Positions 5,889 to 14,765 of a stretch of DNA of 21,353 bases are shown piece by piece (position 1 is the first letter of the stretch; each line of letters opens with the position of its first letter). Location of the stretch: assembly GCA_018713665.1 (NCBI GenBank), contig DVOI01000058.1:1-21353 (forward strand), read 5' to 3'. The notes beneath the pieces were generated by a model. That model did no database searches and had not been told where the DNA came from. It worked only from the letters and a program-made list of their open reading frames with translations. This stretch comes from Ornithoclostridium faecigallinarum (GTDB lineage: Bacteria > Bacillota > Clostridia > Christensenellales > UBA3700). Both the position numbers and the translations under genes were made by a program.

Positions 5889-8057
5889 ATGTCTCAAAAC
5901 GATACGACAAACAAAATGAAGTGGCAGAAGGACCTCGACACCTTCTTCCCCCTCTACAACACCTTCTTGATCGACGGCTGCGTCGACGACGAGCAGCCGT
6001 ATGTCAAAGACAACGGCACAAAGGAATATTGCTCGATTGAGAAGTATTTGGAGAATACGTTCGGCAAGGACAGGTGCGTGGTCATTTACGACCCCACCGA
6101 GGCGGAGGACATGCGCTTCAAGATCTGCGAAGAGTACGTCCCCGTCAACGAAGAGGAAGACCAGCCCGCCGACGAGTCCGCCGAGGACATGCCGCCCAAG
6201 GTCACGAGAGAATACGATTCGGACATCGCCCAGCACTTTTGGGACATCGTCACCAACGAAAATATAGGCGAACAGCTGATCGACCACCGCAGGTCGGGAC
6301 CGACGCTCGACATCTCGCGGATTCACTATGCAATTACCGAGCGGACGCAGCGCGTCGCCCTTCCTCCCATCTTTGCGAGCGCGCTCGAAAGTATCTTCGA
6401 CGGCTCCGGTCCGAAGAGCTACCTTTTCGTCGTAAAGCGCACGTCGAGGCTGCTGTCGCGCGACCGCGACTCTTCGGGATTGAGCGCGGACGAGCTGATG
6501 CTGTTCCGTCAACTTCTCGGCATCGCGCAAGCAGCCGACATGGACAAGGTATACGGCGACACCGCAAGCAAGCTGGTCGTCCTCGCCAACAAGACGCAGG
6601 ATTTGCCGATTTGGTTCACCGACGAGATTGCCAATCCGTACATCAAGACAATTCACGTCGACAAGCCGACCGAAGAGGACAAACTTGCGTTCTTCGATGA
6701 GATGATCGAGGACGGCGAGGGCTTCACCGACGAGTTTTTGACGCAGTACGATCAGATGAAGATCGAGGCGGACGAGTCCAAGACGCGCAACGCCGCTCAA
6801 AAGAAATTCCTTTCGTACACAAACGACTTCGGCGTCAACATGCTGCGCCGTTACGGCGAATACATCAAGACGCACAAGGTCGATTCGGTCGACAGGCTGG
6901 GCTATTCCGTCTCCGCGTTCCGCGCGGGCGAACAGGTCAACCCGTGGGACGACGAAACGCTCAAGACCGAGATCCTCAACATCAAGGGATATGTGTCGGC
7001 AAAGATCAAGGGGCAAGATCAGGCTCTGACGGAGGCGCAGAACATTTTGACCCGCGCCGCGCTCGGGCTGGACAGGGCAAAAAACCCCAATCTGCCGCGC
7101 GTCGTCCTCTTCCTCGCAGGTCCCACCGGTACCGGTAAGACGGAGCTGTGCAAACAGATCGCCGAGCACGTCTTCGGCAGTGAAGAGAGGATGGTCCGCT
7201 TCGATATGTCCGAATACGGACAGCAGGAATCCGACCAAAAATTGTTCGGCGCGCCCCCGGGCTATGTCGGCTACGAAGAGGGCGGCAAGCTGACCAACGC
7301 AATCAAAAAGGAACCGTTCTCGCTCATCCTCTTCGATGAGATCGAGAAGGCTCACAGGTCGGTGCTGGACAAGTTCCTGCAAATCTTGGGCGACGGCAGA
7401 CTGACGGACGGCAAGGGTGAGACGGTGCGCTTTTCGGACTGCATCATCGTCATCACCTCAAATGCCGGCGTAAACAAGCTCACCGGCATAAGCCAAGATA
7501 GGATAGACGCGCTGATGAACGGCGACAAGGCCCCCGAGGGCGAGATGAACATCGAAGAGGTCGCGCGCATGGAGAGCGAGGGCAAGTCGGAAGACGACAT
7601 CTACCGCGCCGTCCGCGAACACTTGCGCTACAACGTCAAGTGCTACTTCCATTGCGTGCTCCAAAAGCCCGAACTTTACGGCCGCGTCGCAAACGCGCTC
7701 GTCTACTACAATTATATCGGCAAAAACTACGTCAAGCCCATCGCGGCGGCGACCATCGACGGCACCGTCAGGGCGACAAAAGAGATGTTCGGCGTGAGCG
7801 AAATCGTCTGCAAAGACTCGAGCGACCTCGGCGAGGTCAAAGCAAAGATTGCCGCAACCTGCACGGACAACAGAATCCGCGCGCTCGGCGCACGCGGCAT
7901 CATCAATCAGACCGAGAGCATATTCTCGACAAGCCTGTCCAACTTCCTCGCGGAAGAGATGAAGGAGGGGCGCATCGACAGGCTGCGCGGCGCGCGGCTC
8001 GTCTGCGAATGCGATGACGCCGTCGTCGGATTTGGCAATATACGGTGGAGCTATTGA
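5889..8057 (+). CDS. Clp/ClpB-type AAA+ ATPase with degenerate first ATPase module
   Basis: A 722-aa protein. The C-terminal half is a full Clp-family AAA+ module: Walker A GPTGTGKT (411-418), pore-region FGAPPGYVGYEEGG (about 453-466), Walker B LILFDEIEKAH (479-489), sensor 1 TSNAG (523-527), a candidate Arg finger in PELYGRV (about residue 599) and the sensor-2 GARG (667-670). Residues about 165-275 look like a first AAA module that has lost its P-loop and Walker B acids (FVVKR replaces hhhhDE) but keeps a sensor-1-like LVVLANKTQDLP. No Clp N-domain is seen, and no clear IGF/IGL ClpP-binding loop, so a ClpB-like remodelling or unfolding role is more likely than proteolysis. The substrate is probably a protein of the same operon (inference). 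Symbol withheld because the architecture is not that of clpA, clpB or clpC. Confidence 0.88.
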   Translation: MSQNDTTNKMKWQKDLDTFFPLYNTFLIDGCVDDEQPYVKDNGTKEYCSIEKYLENTFGKDRCVVIYDPTEAEDMRFKICEEYVPVNEEEDQPADESAEDMPPKVTREYDSDIAQHFWDIVTNENIGEQLIDHRRSGPTLDISRIHYAITERTQRVALPPIFASALESIFDGSGPKSYLFVVKRTSRLLSRDRDSSGLSADELMLFRQLLGIAQAADMDKVYGDTASKLVVLANKTQDLPIWFTDEIANPYIKTIHVDKPTEEDKLAFFDEMIEDGEGFTDEFLTQYDQMKIEADESKTRNAAQKKFLSYTNDFGVNMLRRYGEYIKTHKVDSVDRLGYSVSAFRAGEQVNPWDDETLKTEILNIKGYVSAKIKGQDQALTEAQNILTRAALGLDRAKNPNLPRVVLFLAGPTGTGKTELCKQIAEHVFGSEERMVRFDMSEYGQQESDQKLFGAPPGYVGYEEGGKLTNAIKKEPFSLILFDEIEKAHRSVLDKFLQILGDGRLTDGKGETVRFSDCIIVITSNAGVNKLTGISQDRIDALMNGDKAPEGEMNIEEVARMESEGKSEDDIYRAVREHLRYNVKCYFHCVLQKPELYGRVANALVYYNYIGKNYVKPIAAATIDGTVRATKEMFGVSEIVCKDSSDLGEVKAKIAATCTDNRIRALGARGIINQTESIFSTSLSNFLAEEMKEGRIDRLRGARLVCECDDAVVGFGNIRWSY

Positions 8058-8058
8058 G

Positions 8059-8550
8059 ATGGCTGTGTTTACGGACGATATAAAAAACGGGCTAAAGCTC
8101 GCGAACTCGCTCAAGTATGCATGCGCAGACGACGCGGCGCAAAAGTTGTTCGTCATCTGCGTAAAAGACGCCGCTAAGACAGAGTCGCACGGCGACGCGC
8201 TCGAGCTGTTTTACGGCGCCCGTGTCTATGAATGCAAATTCGACGTCGAGACCGCGGCGAGGTATATCTATGTCGCCGCATGCGCGAAAAAGACGATAAA
8301 AGTCCTCAAGAGCAAGGCGGCTGCCGACGACGGCATCGCACCGTGGGCAACGCCGTCGCACAGGACGACGGACGCGGTGGCGAAGTTTTTCGATTGGCTG
8401 AAGAAGCAGAACAGAAAGCCGAACGAAGACGACGACAAATTGTTCAAGAATTTTTGCGACGCAGTCAACGGCGGCAGCGCGGAGATAAGCGACCTGCCGG
8501 AGGATGAAGAGCCGCTCGACCTCGTCGAGAATATTGTCGGGGAGCGGTGA
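8059..8550 (+). CDS. Hypothetical protein, 163 aa
   Basis: No recognisable family. The ATG at 8059 is 1 nt after the AAA+ stop, with GGTGGAG (8044-8050) at good spacing; a longer frame from 8014 overlaps the AAA+ gene and is rejected. The N-terminal two thirds looks alpha-helical (DDIKNGLKLANSL, ALELFYGARVYECKF). The C-terminus is acidic (SDLPEDEEPLDLVENIV), typical of an adaptor-like or interaction tail. There is no signal peptide or membrane segment. Its position directly between the AAA+ ATPase and the cysteine-cluster protein suggests a partner or adaptor of the ATPase, which is inference only. Confidence 0.7.
   Translation: MAVFTDDIKNGLKLANSLKYACADDAAQKLFVICVKDAAKTESHGDALELFYGARVYECKFDVETAARYIYVAACAKKTIKVLKSKAAADDGIAPWATPSHRTTDAVAKFFDWLKKQNRKPNEDDDKLFKNFCDAVNGGSAEISDLPEDEEPLDLVENIVGER
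8541..8544 (+). promoter_or_regulatory. Ribosome binding site choosing among three clustered starts
   Basis: GGAG, in the context GGGGAG, precedes in-frame GTG 8547, ATG 8550 and ATG 8556. Spacing of 5 nt favours ATG 8550, whose A is also the last base of the upstream TGA. Confidence 0.55.
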
Positions 8551-10331
8551 TGACGATGAAAGTGAAATGTTTGACGGGAGTCGCAATCGAACTGCCCGAG
8601 GGTGTGACGGCAAGGAGGGAAGAGTGTTTGCGCTGTCCTTCCGCCTGCCCGAAGAGCAGAGGGTGTTTCAGATTTACATTCGTCGACGGGAAGAAGTGCT
8701 TCAAGGTCTCAAGCACGCGCGCCGACGGAAACGCGACGAGATATTCGCCCGAGGAGGCGACGGAGTTTTTCGGCGTCGCCAACCCGTATTCGGCCGATGC
8801 GGCGCAGGAGCGTCGCGCCGAAAGTGCCCCCGAGCCTCGCGCCGAACGGGACGTAGAACCCAAAGGGGGACAAAACTCTTCGCATAACCGCTTCGCCGCG
8901 TTTAGGAAAACGACGCCGGAGAGGGACGCTCCCGTCCGCAATTACGTTCCCGTCCGCAACGACGACCCCGTAATCAACATAGGCGGCTTGAAGTATGCGT
9001 TGGACAGGAGCAAACATCCGGGCGCCGAACCGCTGAGCGATGCGTTTGAGGTAATCAGAGCGTGGTGGCGGCTCGACGACGTCTTTGAAGATGCCGACGG
9101 CAGGAGATTGAAAGCGAATTTCAAGGATTGCCTTGTCGCTTACCACCGACAAAAGCAGGGGCGGGAGCTTGACGAAGAGCGGCTGCAAAGATTGCTGTCG
9201 TCACAGCTTGACAGGGACAGAAAATTCTTCTATCTCGACGCGATTTTCGTCCACGGAGACGAGGATAAGGCGTTTTATTTCCCCGACAAAGACCGGCGAA
9301 ACGGAAAGGCGTTGACACCTCTTTTCAACGACGAAGGGCAATTCGAACAAAAATATTTCGAATTTTCCGCAGTCCGCAAAATCTCCAAAAAGCTCAAGAG
9401 AGAGATACTCTTCAAGCTGCAATACCTGACAGACTTCGACGCCGACACCGCCGCTGTCAAGGACGAAGAGGCGAGATTGTGCGCGAAGCTCACTTGCGAT
9501 TCGCTGTCAGTTAGCAAAAAGATTGTGCGATTCGAGGGGCTCGGTTCCGACGGGACGATAATCGGCTCACTTGAAAAACTGAAGAGCACGATGTCCGACC
9601 CCGGGGCGCCGTATGACGACAAAAAGACAATCGACGACTTCCTCGGAGCATATTCGATTTCGGCGAACGGCTCAATCACACAAAGAGACGCGACCACGGG
9701 CGAGTATAAGAGAATCTCGGTTGAAAATACGGTCGGAGAGATCTGCAACGCGGTCGGCTTCAAAAGCCCGGCGATGTTCGCGGACGAATATTCGCGGTTT
9801 TTGTCAATGCTGCATGAATATGTGCGCGTGTTCAGCCCGTCGTCGGTGACGCTCGGCGGCAAAACATTCTCTGCCGCAAAGTTTTCGAACGAAATCTGCT
9901 CGGCGGTGTTCGAGTATGTCGCGCTGGCTTGCGGCGACGCCGACGACATCGAAGTCAGACGTGCGCGAGGCTTTGCGCTCTTTGCCAAGGACCTCTACGA
10001 GTATGACGTGCTGTTCGGGGTGGAAAACGGCGAGCATGTCCAAAAGGTGTTGGCGCTTCTCGACAATCCCACGGGCAAGATTTCCAAGGGCAAGATAGAG
10101 AGTTACCTCAAGCTGTGCGGCTCTCCAAAAATAGCCTCGAACGGCAATGTCGTCGACATAGAGCGATATATCGCAGATATGCTTGGCAGGGGTTTGAGGG
10201 GCGCGCTCAACGCGCTCAAAACGGACGTCGCCGCCGCATATCTCGAGGTGCGCGCGAATGCCGCGCCCGATATCGACAGCAAAATCGACAGCACAATGGA
10301 AAAATATGAAAAATTGTTCGCAAAATTTTGA
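8550..10331 (+). CDS. Unknown 593-aa protein with N-terminal four-cysteine cluster
   Basis: No family recognised for the full protein. A compact cysteine motif C-x2-C-x3-C-x5-C lies at Cys26, Cys29, Cys33 and Cys39 (ECLRCPSACPKSRGC), which could bind Zn or an Fe-S cluster. A charged, probably disordered linker (about residues 75-130, rich in E, R, P) follows. The larger C-terminal part (about 140-593) is a soluble, mainly helical region with segments such as FEVIRAWWRLDDVF, FFYLDAIFVHGDEDKAFYF and SRFLSMLHEYVRVF. There is no signal peptide or membrane segment. It overlaps the preceding gene by one base (TGATG), so translation is coupled. A metal-binding protein two genes ahead of a radical-SAM protein is suggestive, but no substrate relation can be shown from sequence. 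Confidence 0.75.
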   Translation: MTMKVKCLTGVAIELPEGVTARREECLRCPSACPKSRGCFRFTFVDGKKCFKVSSTRADGNATRYSPEEATEFFGVANPYSADAAQERRAESAPEPRAERDVEPKGGQNSSHNRFAAFRKTTPERDAPVRNYVPVRNDDPVINIGGLKYALDRSKHPGAEPLSDAFEVIRAWWRLDDVFEDADGRRLKANFKDCLVAYHRQKQGRELDEERLQRLLSSQLDRDRKFFYLDAIFVHGDEDKAFYFPDKDRRNGKALTPLFNDEGQFEQKYFEFSAVRKISKKLKREILFKLQYLTDFDADTAAVKDEEARLCAKLTCDSLSVSKKIVRFEGLGSDGTIIGSLEKLKSTMSDPGAPYDDKKTIDDFLGAYSISANGSITQRDATTGEYKRISVENTVGEICNAVGFKSPAMFADEYSRFLSMLHEYVRVFSPSSVTLGGKTFSAAKFSNEICSAVFEYVALACGDADDIEVRRARGFALFAKDLYEYDVLFGVENGEHVQKVLALLDNPTGKISKGKIESYLKLCGSPKIASNGNVVDIERYIADMLGRGLRGALNALKTDVAAAYLEVRANAAPDIDSKIDSTMEKYEKLFAKF

Positions 10332-10340
10332 GGTGAAAAT

Positions 10341-12272
10341 ATGAGTTCAATCGACAAGGATGTGGAAAGAGTCGCGCAAAATTGCGATTCCTCTGCGAGA
10401 ATGGTCAGGCGCGGAGACCAATTGGTCGTCAAAATCGACGGCGAGACGGTCGTCACGCTCAACGACCGATACGGCTATATCAACGAGTCCGAGCGCGCCG
10501 CAATCGAGAGAGGGATAAGCAATTACCGCATCGAGCAGCGCCGCCGAGAAGACGAGAGACGCCGCCGCGAGGAAGAGGAAAGACGCCGCCGCGAGGAAGA
10601 GGAAAGACGTCGAAAAGAGGAGGAGCGGAGACGGCTCGAGGCGGAGCGAAAGCGCGCAATCGCCGCGCTTGAAAAGGCGAAGAGTGACGCGGCGCAGCTT
10701 GTCGACGCGTCCGTAAAGGCGGCGGAATCGGCGGCGAAAAAAATGCACGAAAAGATGAACGCGCTCAATCTCGCGGACGGCGGCGGACACGATGTGACAA
10801 AGTTCAACGCGTCGGTGCGCGAAGCGTCGAAAAAGATAGATGAAGAGTTGACGCGCGCACGCTCGCAGGCGCAGAAGCTGAAGAGCGAGATTGCAGGCTA
10901 CGGCGCAACGCAGACGGAACAGGCTCTCGCCGCTGCCGAAAAGTTGAAGAGATTGAACAAGTCGGTTCAATGCAATCTGTCCGCGTGCGGATATGACGAT
11001 CTCGAGAGGGAGAGAGCAGAGCTTGAGAGAGCGCTCGCCGAGCTCGCGGACGCGGAGAGAAAGCTCGTCAATCTCGCCTCGGGAAACGGCGCGGCCGCGG
11101 CGCGCGTCGCAGACATCGTCAAGATGGCGCGCGAAGTCAAGATTGCCTGCTCCGCCGACGCTCGAAAACTCGCGGAAGAGGTGGCAAAGAGGCTGGAGCC
11201 TCTCAAGAGCGAATTGTATGCCGACGCCACGAGAGCGCTTCGCGACGAGATTGACGCCCTTTGCGGCAGTCTCGCAGACGGCTCGGTGTGGAGAGGCGAT
11301 TATTCGGTGCAATACGAGCGCTCGCACATCGCCGAAAAAGAGGTGAGAGAGCGCGCCGAACGCGCAATCGACGCATATAAGCGGCTGCTCGAGGCGGACT
11401 ACACCGTCTGCGGCAGAGAGGAGGCGCTCGACGCAATCGAGTACGCAGCGCGCGCGATTGCCGAAAACAGCTCGGACAGCGCGGTCGGGGCGGAGTTGGA
11501 CAGGCTAATCGAAACCGCGGCGAATCATGCCCAACAGGATAGGAACATCGAACATCTGTACCGCGACTATTGCGCAAAGCGGGACGAATTGGTGCGGCGC
11601 GGCGTGCCCGTCGAACAACTCCCGGGCTTCGATGCGCGCGACTATGAGAAGCAGCGAGGCGTGCTGATTGACATGCTCGTCGAATCGGACGTCGAAGAAT
11701 TGGCAAAGCAGACCGAAATGAGCTTTAGGGCGGCATGCAAAATCATGATCGACCGCGGCTTCAAGATATTTGCGTGCGACCTGAGCGACGGCGCGGCATA
11801 TGAGGCAATCTTTGTCAAAAAGGGGCGCAACGGCGCTGCCTGGCAGATTGTCGCAGAGGGCGACAGGGTGACAAGACGGCTCGTCGGCATACAGCGTAAA
11901 GACGGAGATGTCTCGTCCGTCGACAGCCGCATGGCTGCCGCCGTTGAGGACGAGAAGTCGGGCGACGACATAGAGTTCGTTCGTCGGCTTGCCGAGCTGT
12001 CGGACAGGACGGCTTTGACGGGAGCGGTTAGCTCCGGCGACGACAACGCGAGACAGGCAATCGAGAGCAACGGCGTCTTCGTGCTCGAGAGCGAAGAGGC
12101 GGAGAGAGAATACGACCGCCTTGTCGGAGACGACGCGGCAAGTCAATCCGCCGCGCCGAGGGCTTCGATTTTCCGTCGGAGAGAAAGGCAGGAGTCGGTC
12201 TGCAGCAATGCGACTTCCGACGCGCGTGCGCAGCGCCGCTCCGCGCTTGCGCAACGCTATCAAAACAGATAG
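10341..12272 (+). CDS. Long R/E-rich coiled-coil protein, 643 aa
   Basis: Starts at the ATG at 10341 with GAGGTG (10330-10335) 5 nt upstream; the preceding stop codon is part of that site. Residues 1-60 form a small domain (DQLVVKIDGETVVTLNDRYGY). Residues about 62-110 are blocks of RRRREEEE, continuing into Ala/Lys/Glu heptad-like helices to about residue 290, so a long coiled coil or charged single helix is expected. Further helices follow. Around residues 465-530 is a compact alpha/beta region (SFRAACKIMIDRGFKIFACDL, then WQIVAEGDRVTRRLVGI). The tail is Arg/Ser-rich. It is cytosolic by sequence. It could act as a scaffold or filament for the ATPase and GTPase; that role is inferred. Resemblance to known coiled-coil families cannot be trusted given the charge bias. 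Confidence 0.8.
   Translation: MSSIDKDVERVAQNCDSSARMVRRGDQLVVKIDGETVVTLNDRYGYINESERAAIERGISNYRIEQRRREDERRRREEEERRRREEEERRRKEEERRRLEAERKRAIAALEKAKSDAAQLVDASVKAAESAAKKMHEKMNALNLADGGGHDVTKFNASVREASKKIDEELTRARSQAQKLKSEIAGYGATQTEQALAAAEKLKRLNKSVQCNLSACGYDDLERERAELERALAELADAERKLVNLASGNGAAAARVADIVKMAREVKIACSADARKLAEEVAKRLEPLKSELYADATRALRDEIDALCGSLADGSVWRGDYSVQYERSHIAEKEVRERAERAIDAYKRLLEADYTVCGREEALDAIEYAARAIAENSSDSAVGAELDRLIETAANHAQQDRNIEHLYRDYCAKRDELVRRGVPVEQLPGFDARDYEKQRGVLIDMLVESDVEELAKQTEMSFRAACKIMIDRGFKIFACDLSDGAAYEAIFVKKGRNGAAWQIVAEGDRVTRRLVGIQRKDGDVSSVDSRMAAAVEDEKSGDDIEFVRRLAELSDRTALTGAVSSGDDNARQAIESNGVFVLESEEAEREYDRLVGDDAASQSAAPRASIFRRRERQESVCSNATSDARAQRRSALAQRYQNR
10557..10604 (+). repeat. 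Perfect 24-bp tandem repeat (two copies) inside the coiled-coil gene
   Basis: Two identical 24-nt units (10557-10580 and 10581-10604), each encoding RRRREEEE, are flanked by degenerate units upstream (10533-10556) and downstream (10605-10628) in the same 8-codon register. The perfect nucleotide identity suggests recent in-frame duplication, so copy number may vary between strains. Confidence 0.8.
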
Positions 12273-12273
12273 T

Positions 12274-12858
12274 ATGCAAATCGAGCGCGTCATCGTCGGG
12301 GTCAAGACGCTGGGGCCCGGCAACCGCCTGGCAATCTGGGTCAACGGCTGTCACCGCCGCTGTCCGGGGTGCGTGTCGCCGCGGCTGAGACGCTTTCGTG
12401 TCGACCACGAGCGCGACGTCAAACAGCTGCTCGGCATGCTCGATTTGAGCGGCGTGGACGGAGTGACCGTCTCGGGCGGAGAGCCGTTCGAACAGCCGGA
12501 CGGCATCGTCGAGATTGCCGAGTTTTGCAAGGGCAGGGGCATAGACGACATCCTCGTCTACAGCGGCTACACGCTCGAGCAATTGAGGGCGCGCCGCGAC
12601 AAGTCGACCGACGACGCGCTGGCGGCGATTTCCGTGCTCATCGACGGAGAGTATGTCGCCGAGCTCGACGACGGAGAGGACAACCTCGCGGGCAGCCGCA
12701 ATCAAAGGGTGATATTTTTGGACGAGAGGGTGAGACCGACGTACGAAAAATATCGCAAAAGAGAGAGAGAAATGCAACAGTTCCGAACGGACGACAAAGC
12801 AATCGCCGTAGGCATCCCCGACGCGGAGTTCATCCGTTCATTCAAATATGACAAGTAG
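12274..12858 (+). CDS. NrdG-like radical-SAM protein (4Fe-4S activating-enzyme family)
   Basis: A 194-aa protein with the radical-SAM cluster motif C-x3-C-x2-C at Cys26, Cys30 and Cys33 (WVNGCHRRCPGC), then VSGGEPFEQ with the SAM-binding GGE at 69-71. YSGYTLEQL and VLIDGEYVAEL follow, then SRNQRVIFL, the C-terminal pattern of anaerobic ribonucleotide-reductase activases. NrdG makes a glycyl radical on NrdD. No NrdD or glycyl-radical motif is visible in this window, so the partner here is unknown and the symbol nrdG is not applied. The protein is somewhat longer than a typical NrdG, with a basic C-terminal extension. The start ATG at 12274 is 1 nt after the coiled-coil stop and has no strong ribosome binding site, so it probably depends on coupling. 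The frame extends upstream inside the coiled-coil gene without motif support. Confidence 0.85.
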   Translation: MQIERVIVGVKTLGPGNRLAIWVNGCHRRCPGCVSPRLRRFRVDHERDVKQLLGMLDLSGVDGVTVSGGEPFEQPDGIVEIAEFCKGRGIDDILVYSGYTLEQLRARRDKSTDDALAAISVLIDGEYVAELDDGEDNLAGSRNQRVIFLDERVRPTYEKYRKREREMQQFRTDDKAIAVGIPDAEFIRSFKYDK

Positions 12859-12866
12859 GAGGAATT

Positions 12867-14756
12867 ATGGAGTACTTTTTCGATTACATGCTCGAGCGCA
12901 TTTCGGGCGATTCCGACGTCGCGAAGCCGCAACTGTTTTTCGAGCGCGATTACCGCACGCCGGGCTTGCCGTATTCGCTGTTTGCAGTCACCGATGACTG
13001 GCTGGGCAAGCAGGACGTCTTCCGCAGTCTGACCGCAGGCAAAGCCAATGCGCTTAACAGCCTCAAGTTCGACAGCTTGACAATCGGCTTTGAAAAATTT
13101 GCCAAAGATTTTAAGAAAGTCGACAATTGCCCTGTCAAAATCGAGTGTGATTTCAGTGAATATTTCAAAGCCGGCTGCCGCGTCAACCTCGCCTCGGACG
13201 CGTCTTCGAGCGGCACGGGCTTCATCTCTATGACAAAAAACGGGAACGAGGTCGCGAAGTTCTACTTCGCGGTCAATTTGAGGATGCGCAAGCGCGTGGG
13301 GTGCAGACTGAAGAGGAAAAACGACAAGCTCATCTGCTACTTGTCGTGCAAAAACGCGAGCGATAAGTTTGCCGTTGCCGCAATCGGCGATTCGAACAGG
13401 CTGCCCTGTCTCGACAACGACAGGAACGACTTAACCGGAGAGACGAAAGTCGTCGACCTTGTCTCGAAGAGCAAGACGCGCGTCGTCTTCGATCTCGGCG
13501 ACATGCCGAAGGACATGAAGTTCTCGTTGTTCTTTGCCGACGCGGACGGGTGTTTGGACGCCGAGACGGCGAAGAAGTACTATCTGCTCGACATCTACGA
13601 AAACAACACCGTAGAGATTGTCCACCCAAAGACGGAGTTCATCCTCAACTATTCCTGCCCCTTCTGTCACAACAAGATGGACGCCGATTTGGTCAAAGAA
13701 AAAGGATATCGCCACGCCTGTATGGCGTGCGACGGCAAAATGACGTTGGATATCATCGGCGGCCACGGCAAAGACATGATATGTGCGGAAGATTACAACA
13801 AAGAACGAGGAGCCGTCAAACGATTATTGCCTCACGACTATCTCGGGCACGACGTATTCAAAATCGGGTTTATCGGCTCCTCACGCGCCGGAAAAACGAC
13901 ATACATATCGCGGTTTTTCGGGCTTGACTGCGACGGATCGGTCACTCACCTCACCATGGAGATGACGGCAAACAGCCTTGCCGAATTGGGGATTGACATC
14001 AAGAACGCGCCCATTCGAAAACTTGAACCGAGAAAGAGCGGTTCGGGCAAAGGATTCAACCATACAGTCCAACTCAATAATTGGACTGATGAAATGCAAG
14101 GATACAAAGACAGGGCAATCTCGCTCAGAGAAGGCATGTTCCCGAATATGACGGAGTCGAAAACGAACTATCTCGACTTTCCGTTCATTGCAGAGGTCAA
14201 CCGCAAGACATACGCGGCGTTTTACGACATCGCCGGAGAGGATACGCAAAAAGAGAGCGTAATCGCAAGCATTGCTCCTCAAGGCGAAGTAATCGGTGTT
14301 TTTTGCGTAATCAACGGCGAGCCCGATTCCAACCTCAATCAACAAGTGTTCCAAAGGCTCACCGAGGCAGGATTGGACAAACGATGTCCAATCGCCATCA
14401 TCCTCGCAAAGATGGACACGCTCGAGGACAAGTTCGACAGCAATTGCCACTGCCTGCGCACCGACTACTTTGACAGCGGCAAAGGCGTCTACGACGGCAG
14501 CCTGCTCGAGTGGGAGATCGATTATTCGAGCGAGGAGATCGAGTCTTATCTGATAAGCTCCGGATTGGCGCCCGGTCTTGGCAAAAATTATGAAAACATC
14601 AAGTATTTCGGCGTATCGGCGTTCAACTTCAACGAGAGTATTCACGTCGACGGCGAAGGTCTCAATTCTGTCGGGAAACTCAGATTCGAATGCTCGGCAA
14701 AGAGATTGGAATTGCCGTTCGTTTGGATGATGCGCCAATTCTCGGTAATCAAGTGA
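12867..14756 (+). CDS. Zinc-ribbon GTPase-like protein (double-GTPase/TRAFAC-like)
   Basis: A 629-aa protein with AGGAGG (12857-12862) 4 nt before its ATG. Residues 1-255 are an unrecognised, beta-rich N-terminal region. A zinc ribbon follows: Cys264-Cys267 (CPFC) and Cys285-Cys288 (CMAC). The C-terminal part is a P-loop NTPase: GSSRAGKT (337-344), a possible G2 region around FPNMTESKTNY (about 425-435), FYDIAGED (452-459, Asp454-x2-Gly457 as G3), AKMD (514-517) as a G4-like motif in place of NKxD, and GVSAF as a G5-like motif. This order fits a TRAFAC-type GTPase and recalls the double-GTPase families of NTP-dependent conflict systems. The atypical G4 weakens certainty about guanine specificity. 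Its neighbour downstream has a GAP1-like region, supporting a GTPase plus partner pair. Confidence 0.72.
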   Translation: MEYFFDYMLERISGDSDVAKPQLFFERDYRTPGLPYSLFAVTDDWLGKQDVFRSLTAGKANALNSLKFDSLTIGFEKFAKDFKKVDNCPVKIECDFSEYFKAGCRVNLASDASSSGTGFISMTKNGNEVAKFYFAVNLRMRKRVGCRLKRKNDKLICYLSCKNASDKFAVAAIGDSNRLPCLDNDRNDLTGETKVVDLVSKSKTRVVFDLGDMPKDMKFSLFFADADGCLDAETAKKYYLLDIYENNTVEIVHPKTEFILNYSCPFCHNKMDADLVKEKGYRHACMACDGKMTLDIIGGHGKDMICAEDYNKERGAVKRLLPHDYLGHDVFKIGFIGSSRAGKTTYISRFFGLDCDGSVTHLTMEMTANSLAELGIDIKNAPIRKLEPRKSGSGKGFNHTVQLNNWTDEMQGYKDRAISLREGMFPNMTESKTNYLDFPFIAEVNRKTYAAFYDIAGEDTQKESVIASIAPQGEVIGVFCVINGEPDSNLNQQVFQRLTEAGLDKRCPIAIILAKMDTLEDKFDSNCHCLRTDYFDSGKGVYDGSLLEWEIDYSSEEIESYLISSGLAPGLGKNYENIKYFGVSAFNFNESIHVDGEGLNSVGKLRFECSAKRLELPFVWMMRQFSVIK

Positions 14757-14765
14757 GGTGAATTT

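Noticed and set aside
5433..7382. 649-codon open frame on the - strand opposite the transglutaminase-like and AAA+ genes
   Set aside because: It is antisense to clear catalytic motifs on the + strand and has a low-complexity composition typical of a shadow frame.
5889..8057. Naming the ATPase clpB or clpC
   Set aside because: There is no Clp N-domain, no functional first AAA module and no visible ClpP loop; only the C-terminal module matches.
12274..12858. Naming the radical-SAM gene nrdG
   Set aside because: No nrdD is nearby and its operon context is unlike ribonucleotide reductase loci.
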